Below are positions 26,656 to 35,537 of a stretch of 64,000 nt of DNA, piece after piece. The stretch covers positions 1,240,001 to 1,304,000 of the forward strand of contig NZ_JBFMKQ010000001.1 of NCBI RefSeq assembly GCF_040786285.1, read 5' to 3'. The position numbers and the translations under genes are program-made. The DNA is from Aquimarina sp040786285 (GTDB taxonomy: Bacteria; Bacteroidota; Bacteroidia; Flavobacteriales; Flavobacteriaceae). The notes beneath the pieces are model-generated. The model did no database searches. It had not been told where the DNA came from and saw nothing but the letters and a program-made list of their open reading frames with translations. Every line of letters begins with the position of its first letter. The stretch's first letter is position 1.

Positions 26656-27513
26656 ATGAAAACTATTCTTTATCCCACCGATTGTTCTGAGCATTCAATA
26701 GCTGCTTTGCAGTATGCTTACAATCTTAGTACTAAATTACAAGCAGATTTGATTGTATTACATGTGTTTGATATTCCTTCATTTCCCGGCACAAGTATGA
26801 TACGTTCTTTACAGCAAATAGAAAGAAATGCTTTTGAAGAGCAACATGATATCTTAAAAGCATATTGTAAGAAACACTTGGGTACTACATCAAGTGAAAC
26901 CAATGTACGAATAGAAGTTGTTAAAAATTTATCGATTACCGATGGAATTCTTGCAAAAACAAAAGAGTTACAGGTGGATATGCTTATTATCGGTATGAAG
27001 GATAAACATAGCAATCGTGGTGTTTTGACCGGTGATATTGCCAAAGAACTTATTACAAAGAGTATATGTCCGCTTCTGGTGGTGCCAAATAATTTCAATA
27101 CCGAACAAATAAAAACGATCGTATATGCTACAGATTTTGAAGAAAGTGATATTCGTGCTATTGACAGGTTAATAGAAGTGGCTCAACCTTTTGAATCAAA
27201 GATTAGCGTTCTGCATATTTCGGCAAAAGATAATGATGATGAAAAAAGTAAAATGGCCTGGTTTAAAGAAATGGTTTTACAAAAGGTGAACTATAAAAAT
27301 ATAGAGTTTAAGCTGGTGATTTCCGACAATATTTACGAAAAGTTAAATGCGTATGTACATGATATTAAAGCCGATCTTGTAGTGATGCTTGAAAGAGAAG
27401 ATCAAGGAATATTTAAAAAACTATTTCATCGGGATTTGGTAAAACAGATAGAATCACATACCGACATCCCTTTATTAAGTTTTAATAAGTCAAATTCATA
27501 TGCTATTACTTAG
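26656..27513 (+). CDS. Universal stress protein, tandem UspA domains
   Basis: 285 residues containing two UspA folds (about 1-145 and 150-280). The first has MKTILYPTDCSEHSIAALQYA and the ATP-loop-like GVLTGDIAKELITKSICPLLVVP; the second has IKTIVYATDFEESDIRAIDRL and ends KQIESHTDIPLLSFN, where the G-2x-G-9x-G loop is degenerate. Usp proteins support survival in starvation or oxygen limitation. Divergent from the DUF6544-like gene and under the same FNR-type box. Confidence 0.92.
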   Translation: MKTILYPTDCSEHSIAALQYAYNLSTKLQADLIVLHVFDIPSFPGTSMIRSLQQIERNAFEEQHDILKAYCKKHLGTTSSETNVRIEVVKNLSITDGILAKTKELQVDMLIIGMKDKHSNRGVLTGDIAKELITKSICPLLVVPNNFNTEQIKTIVYATDFEESDIRAIDRLIEVAQPFESKISVLHISAKDNDDEKSKMAWFKEMVLQKVNYKNIEFKLVISDNIYEKLNAYVHDIKADLVVMLEREDQGIFKKLFHRDLVKQIESHTDIPLLSFNKSNSYAIT

Positions 27514-27544
27514 TTGTTGTTAATTCCTTATTTTTTTTGAAGAG

Positions 27545-28219
27545 TTAGCTTATGATTCGACCATCTCCCATTTCGATAATTCGATCTGTTTTTTCTGCAA
27601 AATCAATATCATGAGTAACCACGAGTAGAGATAGCCCTTGTTCGTCACTTAGTTGCTTGAAAATATTAAAAACATTATCAGAATTGTAGCTATCCAAATT
27701 TCCTGTAGGTTCATCTCCCATAATAATTGCAGGATCATTAATTAATGCTCTGGCAATAGCAACGCGTTGTTTTTCTCCCCCCGATATTCTCGAAGCTCGC
27801 TTTTTTGCTAAATGATCTATTTCCAAAACCTGAAGTCTTTCCATAGCATGATGTTCAATTTCATCTAGCGATTTTTCACCAAGTTTTTTTGCCGGAAGCA
27901 TTACATTTTCCAGTACAGAGAATTCAGACAATAAATAATGAAACTGAAATACAAAACCAATATGTTTATTACGGATGTATGAAAGCTTCTCTCTTTCTTG
28001 TCCGGTAACAAGTTCATTGTTCAGATATAAGTCACCTTCATAATCAGTATCCATAGTAGATAAAATGTATAGCAAAGTAGATTTACCACAACCTGATTTA
28101 CCCATTATCGATGCAAATTCTCCTTGATTTACTTTAAAACTAATGTCTTTAAGCACATGAAAAAGTACCGGTTTTTTAAAGTATTTGTTGATGTTTTTTG
28201 CCTCAAGAACTGTTTTCAT
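27545..28219 (-). CDS. LolD/MacB-type ABC transporter ATPase
   Basis: 224 residues. Walker A GKSGCGKST at 40-48; Q loop FVFQFHYLLSEFSVLENVMLP, with the LLxEFSxxENVMxP wording of LolD-like ATPases; signature ISGGEKQRVAIARAL; Walker B IIMGDEPTGNLD. Works with the FtsX-like permease gene 8 bp upstream and the adaptor protein further upstream. Likely an efflux or lipoprotein/lipid export complex. Confidence 0.9.
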   Translation of the reverse strand: MKTVLEAKNINKYFKKPVLFHVLKDISFKVNQGEFASIMGKSGCGKSTLLYILSTMDTDYEGDLYLNNELVTGQEREKLSYIRNKHIGFVFQFHYLLSEFSVLENVMLPAKKLGEKSLDEIEHHAMERLQVLEIDHLAKKRASRISGGEKQRVAIARALINDPAIIMGDEPTGNLDSYNSDNVFNIFKQLSDEQGLSLLVVTHDIDFAEKTDRIIEMGDGRIIS

Positions 28220-28227
28220 AGTATTGT

Positions 28228-29490
28228 TTATTGACCTCTGATGATTTTAACGGGATCTATTTTTTTTGCTTTTCGAGAAGGTAAATACCCCGCCAAAAAT
28301 GTAGAAATCATGGCAAACGAAATACCAATCATATAAAAATTAGGATTATGATTGATTGGGTACGTTGTGATTGTGGGTAGTGCTTCAGTCTCAAAAGGTA
28401 AGCTACCAATAAAATGAGATAGCATAAGACCAATCAATAATCCTAAAACTCCACCAACTATGCCTATAATCATAGCCTGACTCATAAAAATAAGCTGAAC
28501 ATCTTTACCAGAAAACCCTGTAGCCTTAAGGATGGCAATATCATTCATCTTTTCATAAATAAGCATGTTTAAGATATTATAAATCCCAAAACCTGCCACA
28601 ATGAGTAACGTAATCGAAACAGAATAGGTGATTAGATTTCTAATGGTTGTTCCGGTTTCAAACTGGGCATTTGCAGTCTTAATATCTATAGCTTTTAGTT
28701 TAAATTGCTGTTCAATTTTTTTGGATAAAGGAATAGCATATTCAATATCATGTAATTTCACGTTTATATCTGTAATATAATTTTCGGCTTGACCCAGAAT
28801 ACGTTGTACGGTCTTTACATTAGCAAAACTTTGAATATTATCTATATCTGCAATTCCGCTTTGATATATTCCAACTATTTTTAGTGGGAAAATATCTCCT
28901 TTAATCGTACTTACTTGTACACGATCACCGATATCTAATGACATCTTTTCTGCAACACCAGCGCCCAGTAAAATACCATTATCGTTATTTTTTAAAGCTT
29001 GTGGAGTTCCTTTAACAATATAATCTTTGAAATTAAAAAGCTCGACCTCCTGCATTACATCAATACCGGTTAAATTGCCTCCCAGCTCGATAGAACCAGC
29101 GATATAAAAAATTTGCTCTTTTATTTGAGGGATAGCACCTCGAACCTGGGGATCTTTATTTAAATATTTAATTATAGGAAGTGCATTATGAATCCTTTTC
29201 TGGCTTTGCTTAGGCTTTATAGAGTGTACAACATTAAATGTATTTTGAAGCTCGGCATACAAATCAACAGGTTGTTTTTTCGAAGGTTCAATTTCATTAA
29301 AAATATGAATATGGGGAGTCACATTAAGGATTAAATCATCCAACATGGCATTAAGACCTGTCATAAAACATACCAAGGTAATATAGGCACCAATGCCAAA
29401 TGTTACTCCCAGCGCAGCGGTAGCCGTCTGCTTGATTTTGGTAAGCAAATGGGTTTTCGCAATGTTTAATATGACTTTCCAGTTGATCAT
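28228..29490 (-). CDS. FtsX/MacB/LolE-type ABC permease
   Basis: 420 residues. One N-terminal transmembrane helix (about 20-45), a long periplasmic MacB_PCD domain with VRGAIPQIKEQIFYIAGS and NGILLGAGVAEKMSLDIGDRV, then three C-terminal helices (SVSITLLIVAGFGIYNILNMLI, QAMIIGIVGGVLGLLIGLML, ISFAMISTFLAGYLPSRKAKKIDPVKIIRG). The tail is the FtsX signature. Partner of the ATPase downstream. Confidence 0.9.
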   Translation of the reverse strand: MINWKVILNIAKTHLLTKIKQTATAALGVTFGIGAYITLVCFMTGLNAMLDDLILNVTPHIHIFNEIEPSKKQPVDLYAELQNTFNVVHSIKPKQSQKRIHNALPIIKYLNKDPQVRGAIPQIKEQIFYIAGSIELGGNLTGIDVMQEVELFNFKDYIVKGTPQALKNNDNGILLGAGVAEKMSLDIGDRVQVSTIKGDIFPLKIVGIYQSGIADIDNIQSFANVKTVQRILGQAENYITDINVKLHDIEYAIPLSKKIEQQFKLKAIDIKTANAQFETGTTIRNLITYSVSITLLIVAGFGIYNILNMLIYEKMNDIAILKATGFSGKDVQLIFMSQAMIIGIVGGVLGLLIGLMLSHFIGSLPFETEALPTITTYPINHNPNFYMIGISFAMISTFLAGYLPSRKAKKIDPVKIIRGQ

Positions 29491-29520
29491 GTATCAGTAC
29501 TTATAGAAGTTTTTATTCAG

Positions 29521-29581
29521 TAAACGGTTTTCAGTAGACAGTGTATAGTTTTTTATACTGTGTACTGCAAACTGCCGACCT
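29521..29581. repeat. Long imperfect hairpin, CAGT-rich intergenic repeat
   Basis: Left arm from 29531 (CGGTTTTCAGTAGACAGTG onward) pairs with right arm GTGTACTGCAAACTGCCG around TATAGTTTTTTATA. It lies between permease and adaptor genes that should be co-transcribed, so it may be a mobile palindromic repeat of the kind scattered in flavobacterial genomes. Confidence 0.5.
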
Positions 29582-29647
29582 GTATATTTTTATTAAAAAA
29601 TCAGTATACTTTTTTTAAACTTGTTTATTTTTAGTTAATGGATGTAT

Positions 29648-30730
29648 TCAGTCGGGTTTATAAATCCAGGTTTCTTTTGTGATTCCAGATACCACTTCTA
29701 CAGTGTCCATACTTTGTAACCCAATCACTATTGTGACAATTCCGTTGTCCGTTTTTACCTTGTTATCATCAATAAGATATTGCTTGGGAATGGTAAGCAC
29801 CTTCTTTTTGTTATCAATCATAATATTGGCTTCTCCTGATAATCCGGGATACAAAACTTTGGGGCTTTGATCAAAAAGAGCTTCGACCATAAATGTTTGA
29901 TTGCGTTCATCTTTTTTAGGATAAATTTTATTCACTCTTGCAGTAAATACCTCACCATTATATGCATCCAAAGTGATGATTGCTTTTTGACCTTTTTTTA
30001 ATTGTACGATATCAACTTCATCTACTAACATTTCGATTACAAAAACGGTTGCACTTCCTATAGCAGCCAAAGGCTCCATAGTATTAACAATCTCGCCGGG
30101 ATTCTTATACAGTGCGTAGATCTTGCCGTTAATTTTGCTATTAACTGTAAAATCTTTTGTAGTGATAAGCGAAGTTTTATAATTATTTTCTGCTTGTTTC
30201 AGTTGTGTTTGTAGTTCTTCTTTAGTTCTGTCATATTTGTTTTTAAGGAGATCCATGGCATTGGCAGAAAGCTCGAAAGCCAGTTTTTTGGTATCATATT
30301 CTACTTTCGAACCAATTTGTTGATCCCAAAGATTTTTTTGTCGGCAATAATTGATAGAGTCATTGGTCATCTTTAATGTGGCTGCTTTTATCTCTTCTTC
30401 AATACTACTTAAGATTGCCGCGCTACCGGTATAATTTTTTTCTGCCAAATCAAGCGATAACTTTGCATTTTCGGTATTTAACTTAGGGTTACTATTAATG
30501 ATCTGAAGGATGGGTTTCTCTTTTTTGATAATATCACCTTCCTCTACAAGGTTTTCATCCAAAATTCCATTTACGGCCGCATATACTTGATACAAGCTAT
30601 CTGGTTGGATAGTAACCGAAGAATATACTGATTCTGTAATATCAGTAATTGCAGGGAGAATTTTTTGTTGATTATTCGAACAGGATACAAAAATGATCAA
30701 AAAAAGCATCCTTAATACTTGCTTATACAT
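29648..30730 (-). CDS. Periplasmic adaptor lipoprotein of an ABC efflux system (HlyD/MacA family)
   Basis: 360 residues, signal peptide with IIFVSC lipobox. Order: biotinyl-lipoyl half (ILDENLVEEGDIIKKEKPILQI), a helical hairpin of about 90 residues (NAKLSLDLAEKNYTGSAAI ... NNYKTSLITTKDF), second lipoyl half (INGKIYALYKNPGEIV), then beta-barrel domain (VDEVDIVQLKKGQKAIITLDAY, VNKIYPKKDERNQTF). It bridges the inner-membrane ABC permease to an outer-membrane channel. Together with the two downstream genes it forms a MacAB-like system; no TolC gene is in view. Confidence 0.88.
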   Translation of the reverse strand: MYKQVLRMLFLIIFVSCSNNQQKILPAITDITESVYSSVTIQPDSLYQVYAAVNGILDENLVEEGDIIKKEKPILQIINSNPKLNTENAKLSLDLAEKNYTGSAAILSSIEEEIKAATLKMTNDSINYCRQKNLWDQQIGSKVEYDTKKLAFELSANAMDLLKNKYDRTKEELQTQLKQAENNYKTSLITTKDFTVNSKINGKIYALYKNPGEIVNTMEPLAAIGSATVFVIEMLVDEVDIVQLKKGQKAIITLDAYNGEVFTARVNKIYPKKDERNQTFMVEALFDQSPKVLYPGLSGEANIMIDNKKKVLTIPKQYLIDDNKVKTDNGIVTIVIGLQSMDTVEVVSGITKETWIYKPD

Positions 30731-30776
30731 CGGTGTTCTTTTTCTTCAAATTTCTATGAAAGCACTGATTTTCGGA

Positions 30777-30820
30777 ATGATATTTATCATATTTAAAATG
30801 AATGATAGCGGTTATTTTTG
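30777..30820 (+). promoter_or_regulatory. FNR-type box and perfect -7 element for the ppsA-hpf operon
   Basis: ATGAT-ATTT-ATCAT at 30777-30790, centre 30783.5; TATTTTTG at 30813-30820, 29.5 bp away. On the minus strand GAAATTTG at 30754-30747 has the same spacing, so the efflux operon might also respond, more weakly supported. Confidence 0.7.
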
Positions 30821-30845
30821 AGTAAGTTTTAAAAAATGAAAAGAT

Positions 30846-31232
30846 ATGGATGTCTCTATTTTTTTAGCAAAGTTTTGGGGGTGGTACCTTATTATATTTT
30901 TCTTTATACTAAGTTTTAACCCCACTCGTATTAAACAGATTTTTGATGACTTAAAGGATCAAAAATTTCTGATTATTACCTCCTTTGTAGGGATCATTAT
31001 TGGATTGCTTACGATTCTTTTTCACAACGTTTGGGAACCCAACTGGAAATTTATCATCACAGCAATTGGGTGGATAGCATTAGGTATAGGATTGGCTCTT
31101 TTTACTTTTCCTGTGCCCACGACAAAATTGCTTGAGGTTAGTAATGTAAAATTGGTGCAACTAATATATGTTCTCTTGTTTCTAATAGGTGTATTCTTAT
31201 TAAATATGGCCTATGGCTTAGTACCATATTAA
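30846..31232 (+). CDS. Small integral membrane protein
   Basis: 128 residues with four hydrophobic helices (FWGWYLIIFFFILSF, FLIITSFVGIIIGLLTILF, FIITAIGWIALGIGLALF, LVQLIYVLLFLIGVFLLNMA). No motif recognised. First gene of an operon with ppsA (18 bp apart) behind an FNR-type box. Confidence 0.7.
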   Translation: MDVSIFLAKFWGWYLIIFFFILSFNPTRIKQIFDDLKDQKFLIITSFVGIIIGLLTILFHNVWEPNWKFIITAIGWIALGIGLALFTFPVPTTKLLEVSNVKLVQLIYVLLFLIGVFLLNMAYGLVPY

Positions 31233-31250
31233 TTTTAAAAATGTTTAACA

Positions 31251-33638
31251 ATGGGCAAATTTATCATGAAGTTTGAAGAAATTACGATCAATGATATAGC
31301 ATTGGTTGGAGGTAAAAATGCTTCATTAGGTGAAATGTATACCGAATTATCGTCAAAAGGAGTTCTTGTCCCCAATGGATTTGCAACTACTGCAAATGCT
31401 TTTTGGTTGTTTCTGAAAGAGAACTGCCTCGAAGAACCGTTGAAGAATCTTTTGAAAGGACTCGATAGAAAGAATTTTTCAAACCTTAGTGAAATTGGTC
31501 TAATGGCTCGAGAACTTATTTTGGGAGGAAGTTTTTCTGAAGATTTTTCGAAGGCTTTAATTAATGCTTATTCTGAGTTAGGTGATAATGATGAGATTGC
31601 TGTAGCTGTAAGAAGCAGTGCAACCGCAGAAGATTTACCTAATGCTAGTTTTGCGGGCCAACATGATACATTTCTAAATGTAAAAGGAAGGGAAAAACTA
31701 CTTCATGCTGTTAAAGAATGCTTCGCGTCTTTATATACAAATCGAGTAATCAAATATCGAGAAGACAAAGAGTTTTTACATCATGAGATTGCATTGTCTG
31801 TTGGAGTACAGAAAATGGTACGATCAGACATGGCATGTTCTGGTGTTGGATTTACCATCGAACCAGAATCGGGGTTTAAAGATATAATTCACATTTCTGG
31901 AGTATGGGGATTAGGAGAAAATATTGTACAAGGAACTATTAACCCCGATGAATTTTATGTGTTTAAACCAACTCTTGAACAAGGTAAAAAGGCGATTGTA
32001 CAAAAGAAATTGGGAGATAAAGAGAAAACAATGATCTACTCAGAGTCTGAAGGACACTCGTCTACGGTGAACATAGATACAGATTTGACTAAACAGAAAC
32101 AATTTGTATTATCCGATATCGAAGTTACTACTTTGGCTAAATGGTCATTAGAAATTGAGAAACATTATCAAAAACCTATGGATATTGAATGGGCAAAGGA
32201 CGGAATCACTAATGAACTTTTTATCACTCAGGCAAGACCGGAAACGGTGCATCATTCAAAAAGAAAAAATATTCACATAGAGTATCGATTAAAAGAAAAA
32301 AGTGAAGTGCTTGCTGTAGGAAATGCAATAGGAAATGGTATTGCCATAGGAACCGCCAGAATACTAAAATCTCCAAAAGAATCTTATAAATTACAAGAAG
32401 GAGATATAATCATAACCGATGTGACCAGTCCGGATTGGGATCCTTTATTAAAAAAAGCCGGGGCCATAGTTACCAATCGAGGCGGGAGGACAAGTCATGC
32501 AGCTATTGTTGCAAGAGAACTAGGAGTTCCCGCTATTGTTGGAACCAATTGTGCCACACAAGGCATCAAAGAAGGAGAAACCATTACGATTTCTTGTGCA
32601 GAAGGTAAAACGGGTTACGTGTATATTGGAGCATTGTCTTTTATAGAAGAGAAAATTGATTTCAGCCGTATTAAGCTCCCGCATATAGAAGCTAAGTTAA
32701 TCCTTTCGGATCCCGAAAGAGCATTTCAACTTTCATTTTATCCCAATGATGGTATTGGATTATTGCGAATGGAATTTATTATTGCTCGCACCATAAAAGT
32801 ACATCCTATGGCTTTGGTTAAATTTGATCAGATTAAAGACAATCAGATTAGAACTCGTATAGAAGAATTAACCGAGAATTATTCAAATAAGGAAGACTAT
32901 TTTGTAGATCAGCTTGCCTATGGAATTGCTACTATGGCAGCAGCGTTTTATCCAAAAGAAGTAATTGTTAGGATGAGTGATTTTAAAACCAATGAGTATG
33001 CTAATCTCATAGGGGGAGATCAATTTGAGCCTAAAGAAGAAAACCCAATGCTTGGTTTCAGGGGAGCTTCAAGATATTATAGCGATTTATATAAAGATGG
33101 TTTTAGATTAGAGTGTGAAGCAATCAAAAAAGTAAGACAAGAAATGGGGCTTACCAATGTGAAAATAATGATCCCATTCTGCAGAACTGTAAATGAAGGT
33201 AAGAAAGTGATCGAAATTATGGCAAACAATGGATTAAAAAGAGGAGAGAACGGTCTGGAAATTTATGTAATGTCAGAAATCCCAAGTAATGTAATATTGG
33301 CCGAAGAATTTGCTAAAATTTTTGATGGATTTTCAATAGGTTCTAATGATCTTACTCAATTAACACTGGGAATAGATAGAGATTCAGAGTTAATGGCTTC
33401 TATTTTTGATGAGAATGACCCGGCTACAAAAAAGATGATTGGTCTGGCCATTGAAAAAGCTAATTATACAGGTAAAAAAATAGGGCTATGTGGTCAGGCA
33501 CCTAGTGATTTTCCGGAGTACGCTTCTTTTTTGGTAAAAGCAGGGATTGATAGTATTTCGTTTAATCCAGACGCACTACTCAAAGGAATAGATAATATTA
33601 ATAAAGCAGAATCCTTAAGGACTGCTATTGCGAACTAA
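31251..33638 (+). CDS. ppsA: Phosphoenolpyruvate synthase
   Basis: 795 residues, usual length. N-terminal PEP/pyruvate-binding ATP-grasp domain (GGKNASLGEMY; AVRSSATAEDLPNASFAGQHDTFLN), phosphohistidine domain with GGRTSHAAIVARELGVPAIVG (catalytic His in TSHA), and C-terminal TIM barrel with the GLLRMEF, LGFRGASRY and LCGQAPSDFPEYASFLVKAGIDSISFNPD blocks. Converts pyruvate and ATP to PEP, AMP and phosphate; the entry to gluconeogenesis. Co-transcribed with a hibernation factor, which fits slow growth under oxygen limitation. Confidence 0.96.
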   Translation: MGKFIMKFEEITINDIALVGGKNASLGEMYTELSSKGVLVPNGFATTANAFWLFLKENCLEEPLKNLLKGLDRKNFSNLSEIGLMARELILGGSFSEDFSKALINAYSELGDNDEIAVAVRSSATAEDLPNASFAGQHDTFLNVKGREKLLHAVKECFASLYTNRVIKYREDKEFLHHEIALSVGVQKMVRSDMACSGVGFTIEPESGFKDIIHISGVWGLGENIVQGTINPDEFYVFKPTLEQGKKAIVQKKLGDKEKTMIYSESEGHSSTVNIDTDLTKQKQFVLSDIEVTTLAKWSLEIEKHYQKPMDIEWAKDGITNELFITQARPETVHHSKRKNIHIEYRLKEKSEVLAVGNAIGNGIAIGTARILKSPKESYKLQEGDIIITDVTSPDWDPLLKKAGAIVTNRGGRTSHAAIVARELGVPAIVGTNCATQGIKEGETITISCAEGKTGYVYIGALSFIEEKIDFSRIKLPHIEAKLILSDPERAFQLSFYPNDGIGLLRMEFIIARTIKVHPMALVKFDQIKDNQIRTRIEELTENYSNKEDYFVDQLAYGIATMAAAFYPKEVIVRMSDFKTNEYANLIGGDQFEPKEENPMLGFRGASRYYSDLYKDGFRLECEAIKKVRQEMGLTNVKIMIPFCRTVNEGKKVIEIMANNGLKRGENGLEIYVMSEIPSNVILAEEFAKIFDGFSIGSNDLTQLTLGIDRDSELMASIFDENDPATKKMIGLAIEKANYTGKKIGLCGQAPSDFPEYASFLVKAGIDSISFNPDALLKGIDNINKAESLRTAIAN

Positions 33639-33654
33639 ACATTAAATTTTAAGT

Positions 33655-33957
33655 ATGAAAACCAATATTCAATTTGTACAAATGCCTACGAGCGAGACTA
33701 TGGAAGATTATGTACATGAAAAACTAGAAAAATTTTACAAAAAATATGATTGGATCATCAAAACCGATGTATTTTTTAAAAAAGAAAACGACCCTAAAGG
33801 AAATGGAAAAATATGTGATCTCGAGTTGAGCATACCAGGGCCCAAGATATATGCTACATCAAACGAGAAAAATTTTGAGTTAGCATTTAAAGAAACGCTT
33901 AGTGATGTAGAAAGACAGCTCAAAAAACGAAAAAGGGAAATGAAACCTTATATGTAA
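33655..33957 (+). CDS. hpf: Ribosome hibernation promoting factor (short form HPF/RaiA family)
   Basis: 100 residues, ATG 17 bp after ppsA. Pattern MKTNIQFVQMPTSETMEDYVHEKLEKFYKKYDWI and CDLELSIPGPKIYATSNEKNFELAFKETLSDVERQLKKRKREM matches the betaalphabetabetabetaalpha fold that lodges in the ribosome decoding centre, with a basic final helix. It lacks the long C-terminal dimerisation domain. Confidence 0.88.
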   Translation: MKTNIQFVQMPTSETMEDYVHEKLEKFYKKYDWIIKTDVFFKKENDPKGNGKICDLELSIPGPKIYATSNEKNFELAFKETLSDVERQLKKRKREMKPYM

Positions 33958-34008
33958 AAGAGTGATTATTGATAGTAATTGAAATTTTAACATACACTAC
34001 TTCAAAAA

Positions 34009-34052
34009 CTGATATTCGTCATATTTTTTGAATTATAAACAAGCTACTTTAG
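34009..34052 (+). promoter_or_regulatory. FNR-type box and -7 element upstream of a gene-free stretch
   Basis: CTGAT-ATTC-GTCAT at 34009-34022, centre 34015.5; TACTTTAG at 34045-34052, again 29.5 bp away. No ORF longer than a few codons follows before the hairpin at 34243, so it probably drives a non-coding RNA. Confidence 0.6.
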
Positions 34053-34057
34053 CGCTT

Positions 34058-34280
34058 ATAGTTAAAAAATGATTCTTTGTATTATTAATTAAAAAATAGG
34101 TTTTTGTTATAGCAATGTGGTAAAAACCGAATCGAAGAAATTGAATATGTTTTTTAGTGAAATAGTCTGACTTCCATATTTAGCAATAAATTGAATATTT
34201 AAGATTATAAAACTATAGAATAAAATTAATTTCTTCGGAAGGAAACAGGTAGGTGAAGGTCTACCTGTTTCTGTTTTTTT
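34058..34280 (+). ncRNA. Candidate FNR-controlled small RNA (about 220 nt)
   Basis: Inferred from a promoter with an FNR-type box (34009-34052) and an intrinsic terminator (34243-34280) with only tiny reading frames between them. The 5' end near 34058 is estimated from the -7 element. No known RNA family was recognised. The 33958-34526 gap otherwise holds the terminator and a broken small reading frame on the other strand. Confidence 0.45.
34243..34280 (+). terminator. Intrinsic terminator
   Basis: Stem AAACAGGTAG / CTACCTGTTT (34243-34252 and 34261-34270), 8-nt loop, then CTG and seven T. It is 285 bp past the hpf stop, too far to be only its terminator. Confidence 0.8.
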
Positions 34281-34387
34281 ATGATAATAGTAGTAACATG
34301 TTCGTGTATGATGTCGTAGAATCTCGGAGGGCTATAAACACTGGGTATATTCTTGTAAAACGTTTTATTTTTTTAATTTCAATTGGG

Positions 34388-34494
34388 TTATTTTACCATC
34401 TGGATCAATCCAATTAATACCCCAATCATTAGTGTAATAAAAAATAGCCTACGAAATCTAATATCCTCTTTATTTTATACGTTAGTTTTTTCAT
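34388..34494 (-). pseudogene. Frameshifted tiny membrane protein
   Basis: Reading from ATG at 34494 gives MKKLTYKIK; one base added within the following A run would continue as NKEDIRFRRLFFITLMIGVL and end with IGLIQMVK and a stop at 34388. The span is 107 bp, one short of 36 codons. The joined product is a 35-residue protein with one transmembrane helix. It may be a pseudogene or a sequencing error in an A run. Confidence 0.35.
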
Positions 34495-34501
34495 ATTTTG
34501 G

Positions 34502-34550
34502 GTAACGGGTTGAATAAACGCTCATTTTAATGAGGTTTATTTTTTGTTAG
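34502..34550. repeat. Palindromic cassette element E0 (attC-like)
   Basis: TAAC at 34503-34506 and GTTA at 34546-34549 bound a hairpin AATAAACGCTCAT / ATGAGGTTTATT with loop TTTA. The stop codon of the SMP-30-like gene lies in the loop region (34527-34529). Confidence 0.55.
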
Positions 34551-35453
34551 TGATCGCTGTTCCATTTTAAACTCGGTTATGAAAAATTCGGAAGTTGTTT
34601 TTTCTCCTCTTGGGGCGTATAATTTTTTGAGATTAGAATTGAATGTTATATCTCCGAAATAAGCAGAATCTTCCATCAACTTGTAGATGCTATTTTGCCC
34701 GTCAAAATAGAAGAGGCTACTGTTTTCAACAGTTGTCAAAAAATATCCTCCCAATCCATCGGGTGCTATTCCATCAAAATCTTTAACTGAAGAATTCAAT
34801 GCAATCCTGGTGACCTGTTTAGAATCGATGTTAATCGAGCTAAGGTCTAAGCCTGCCACAACTATTTGCTTATCTTCAGCAATCAGTCCATTGGCCCATT
34901 TGAGTTTTTCCTCCTCTTTTAACCATATTTCCAGTCTTCCCTTATTCAATTTTAAAATAGAATGAATAAATGAAGCAGAAACATATATTTCTCCTTTTTT
35001 ATTTATTGCAACATCATTTAAACCAGAATTGGCTGTTGGTTCTAAAAACCGCTCAATGATTTTTCCGGTTTTAGTGTTGATTAAGACCAGGGAGTTAACG
35101 TCGGCAACATATAAAATAGAATTGTGAATTGCCATTCCAGTGGGCCTATTAAGGCCTGTTATCCATTTTAATTCTAAGAGATCCCCGTTTTTGGATATTT
35201 TAGAAATAAATCCATTTTCTCCTACTTTATAATGTATTCCATTGGTGGCATAAAAAACCTGATTAGCCTTATCATACAAAATACTTTCAACATTTAACAA
35301 GCCTTTATTGTTCACCAAATTCTTCGCTGAAGAAATTTGCCAATTACTCAATGAAGCTACCTTATCGAATTCATTAGAATCAATCTTTCTTTTTTGATTA
35401 CTACAGCTAGTAAGGATAAAGAAAAGAGATGTAATTATAATTGTTATTTTCAT
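34527..35453 (-). CDS. SMP-30/NHL-type beta-propeller lipoprotein
   Basis: 308 residues. Signal peptide with FILTSC lipobox. Repeats LNVESILYDKANQVFYATNG, LNRPTGMAIHNSILYVADVNSLVLINTKTGK, GLNDVAINKKGEIYVSAS, DGIAPDGLGGYFLTTVE are blades of a gluconolactonase/SMP-30-like propeller. Probably an outer-membrane-anchored periplasmic protein; enzymatic activity cannot be asserted. It is the first (leftmost) gene of cassette block A, its 3' end running into palindrome E0. Confidence 0.75.
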   Translation of the reverse strand: MKITIIITSLFFILTSCSNQKRKIDSNEFDKVASLSNWQISSAKNLVNNKGLLNVESILYDKANQVFYATNGIHYKVGENGFISKISKNGDLLELKWITGLNRPTGMAIHNSILYVADVNSLVLINTKTGKIIERFLEPTANSGLNDVAINKKGEIYVSASFIHSILKLNKGRLEIWLKEEEKLKWANGLIAEDKQIVVAGLDLSSINIDSKQVTRIALNSSVKDFDGIAPDGLGGYFLTTVENSSLFYFDGQNSIYKLMEDSAYFGDITFNSNLKKLYAPRGEKTTSEFFITEFKMEQRSLTKNKPH

Positions 35454-35456
35454 AAT

Positions 35457-35537
35457 CGCTAACGTGTTTGTGTATGACTAGTTGCGAGGGTTTTTGTAAG
35501 TAGGCTAACAACAAGCAATTAATTATACACTTTGTTG
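35457..35537. repeat. Palindromic cassette element E1 (attC-like)
   Basis: CGCTAACG at the left and TTGTTGCC at the right. Arms GTGTATGACTAGTTGC (35470-35485) and GCAATTAATTATACAC (35515-35530) pair with two G-T wobbles and one mismatch. The stop of the next gene (35519-35521) lies in the right arm. Confidence 0.6.
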
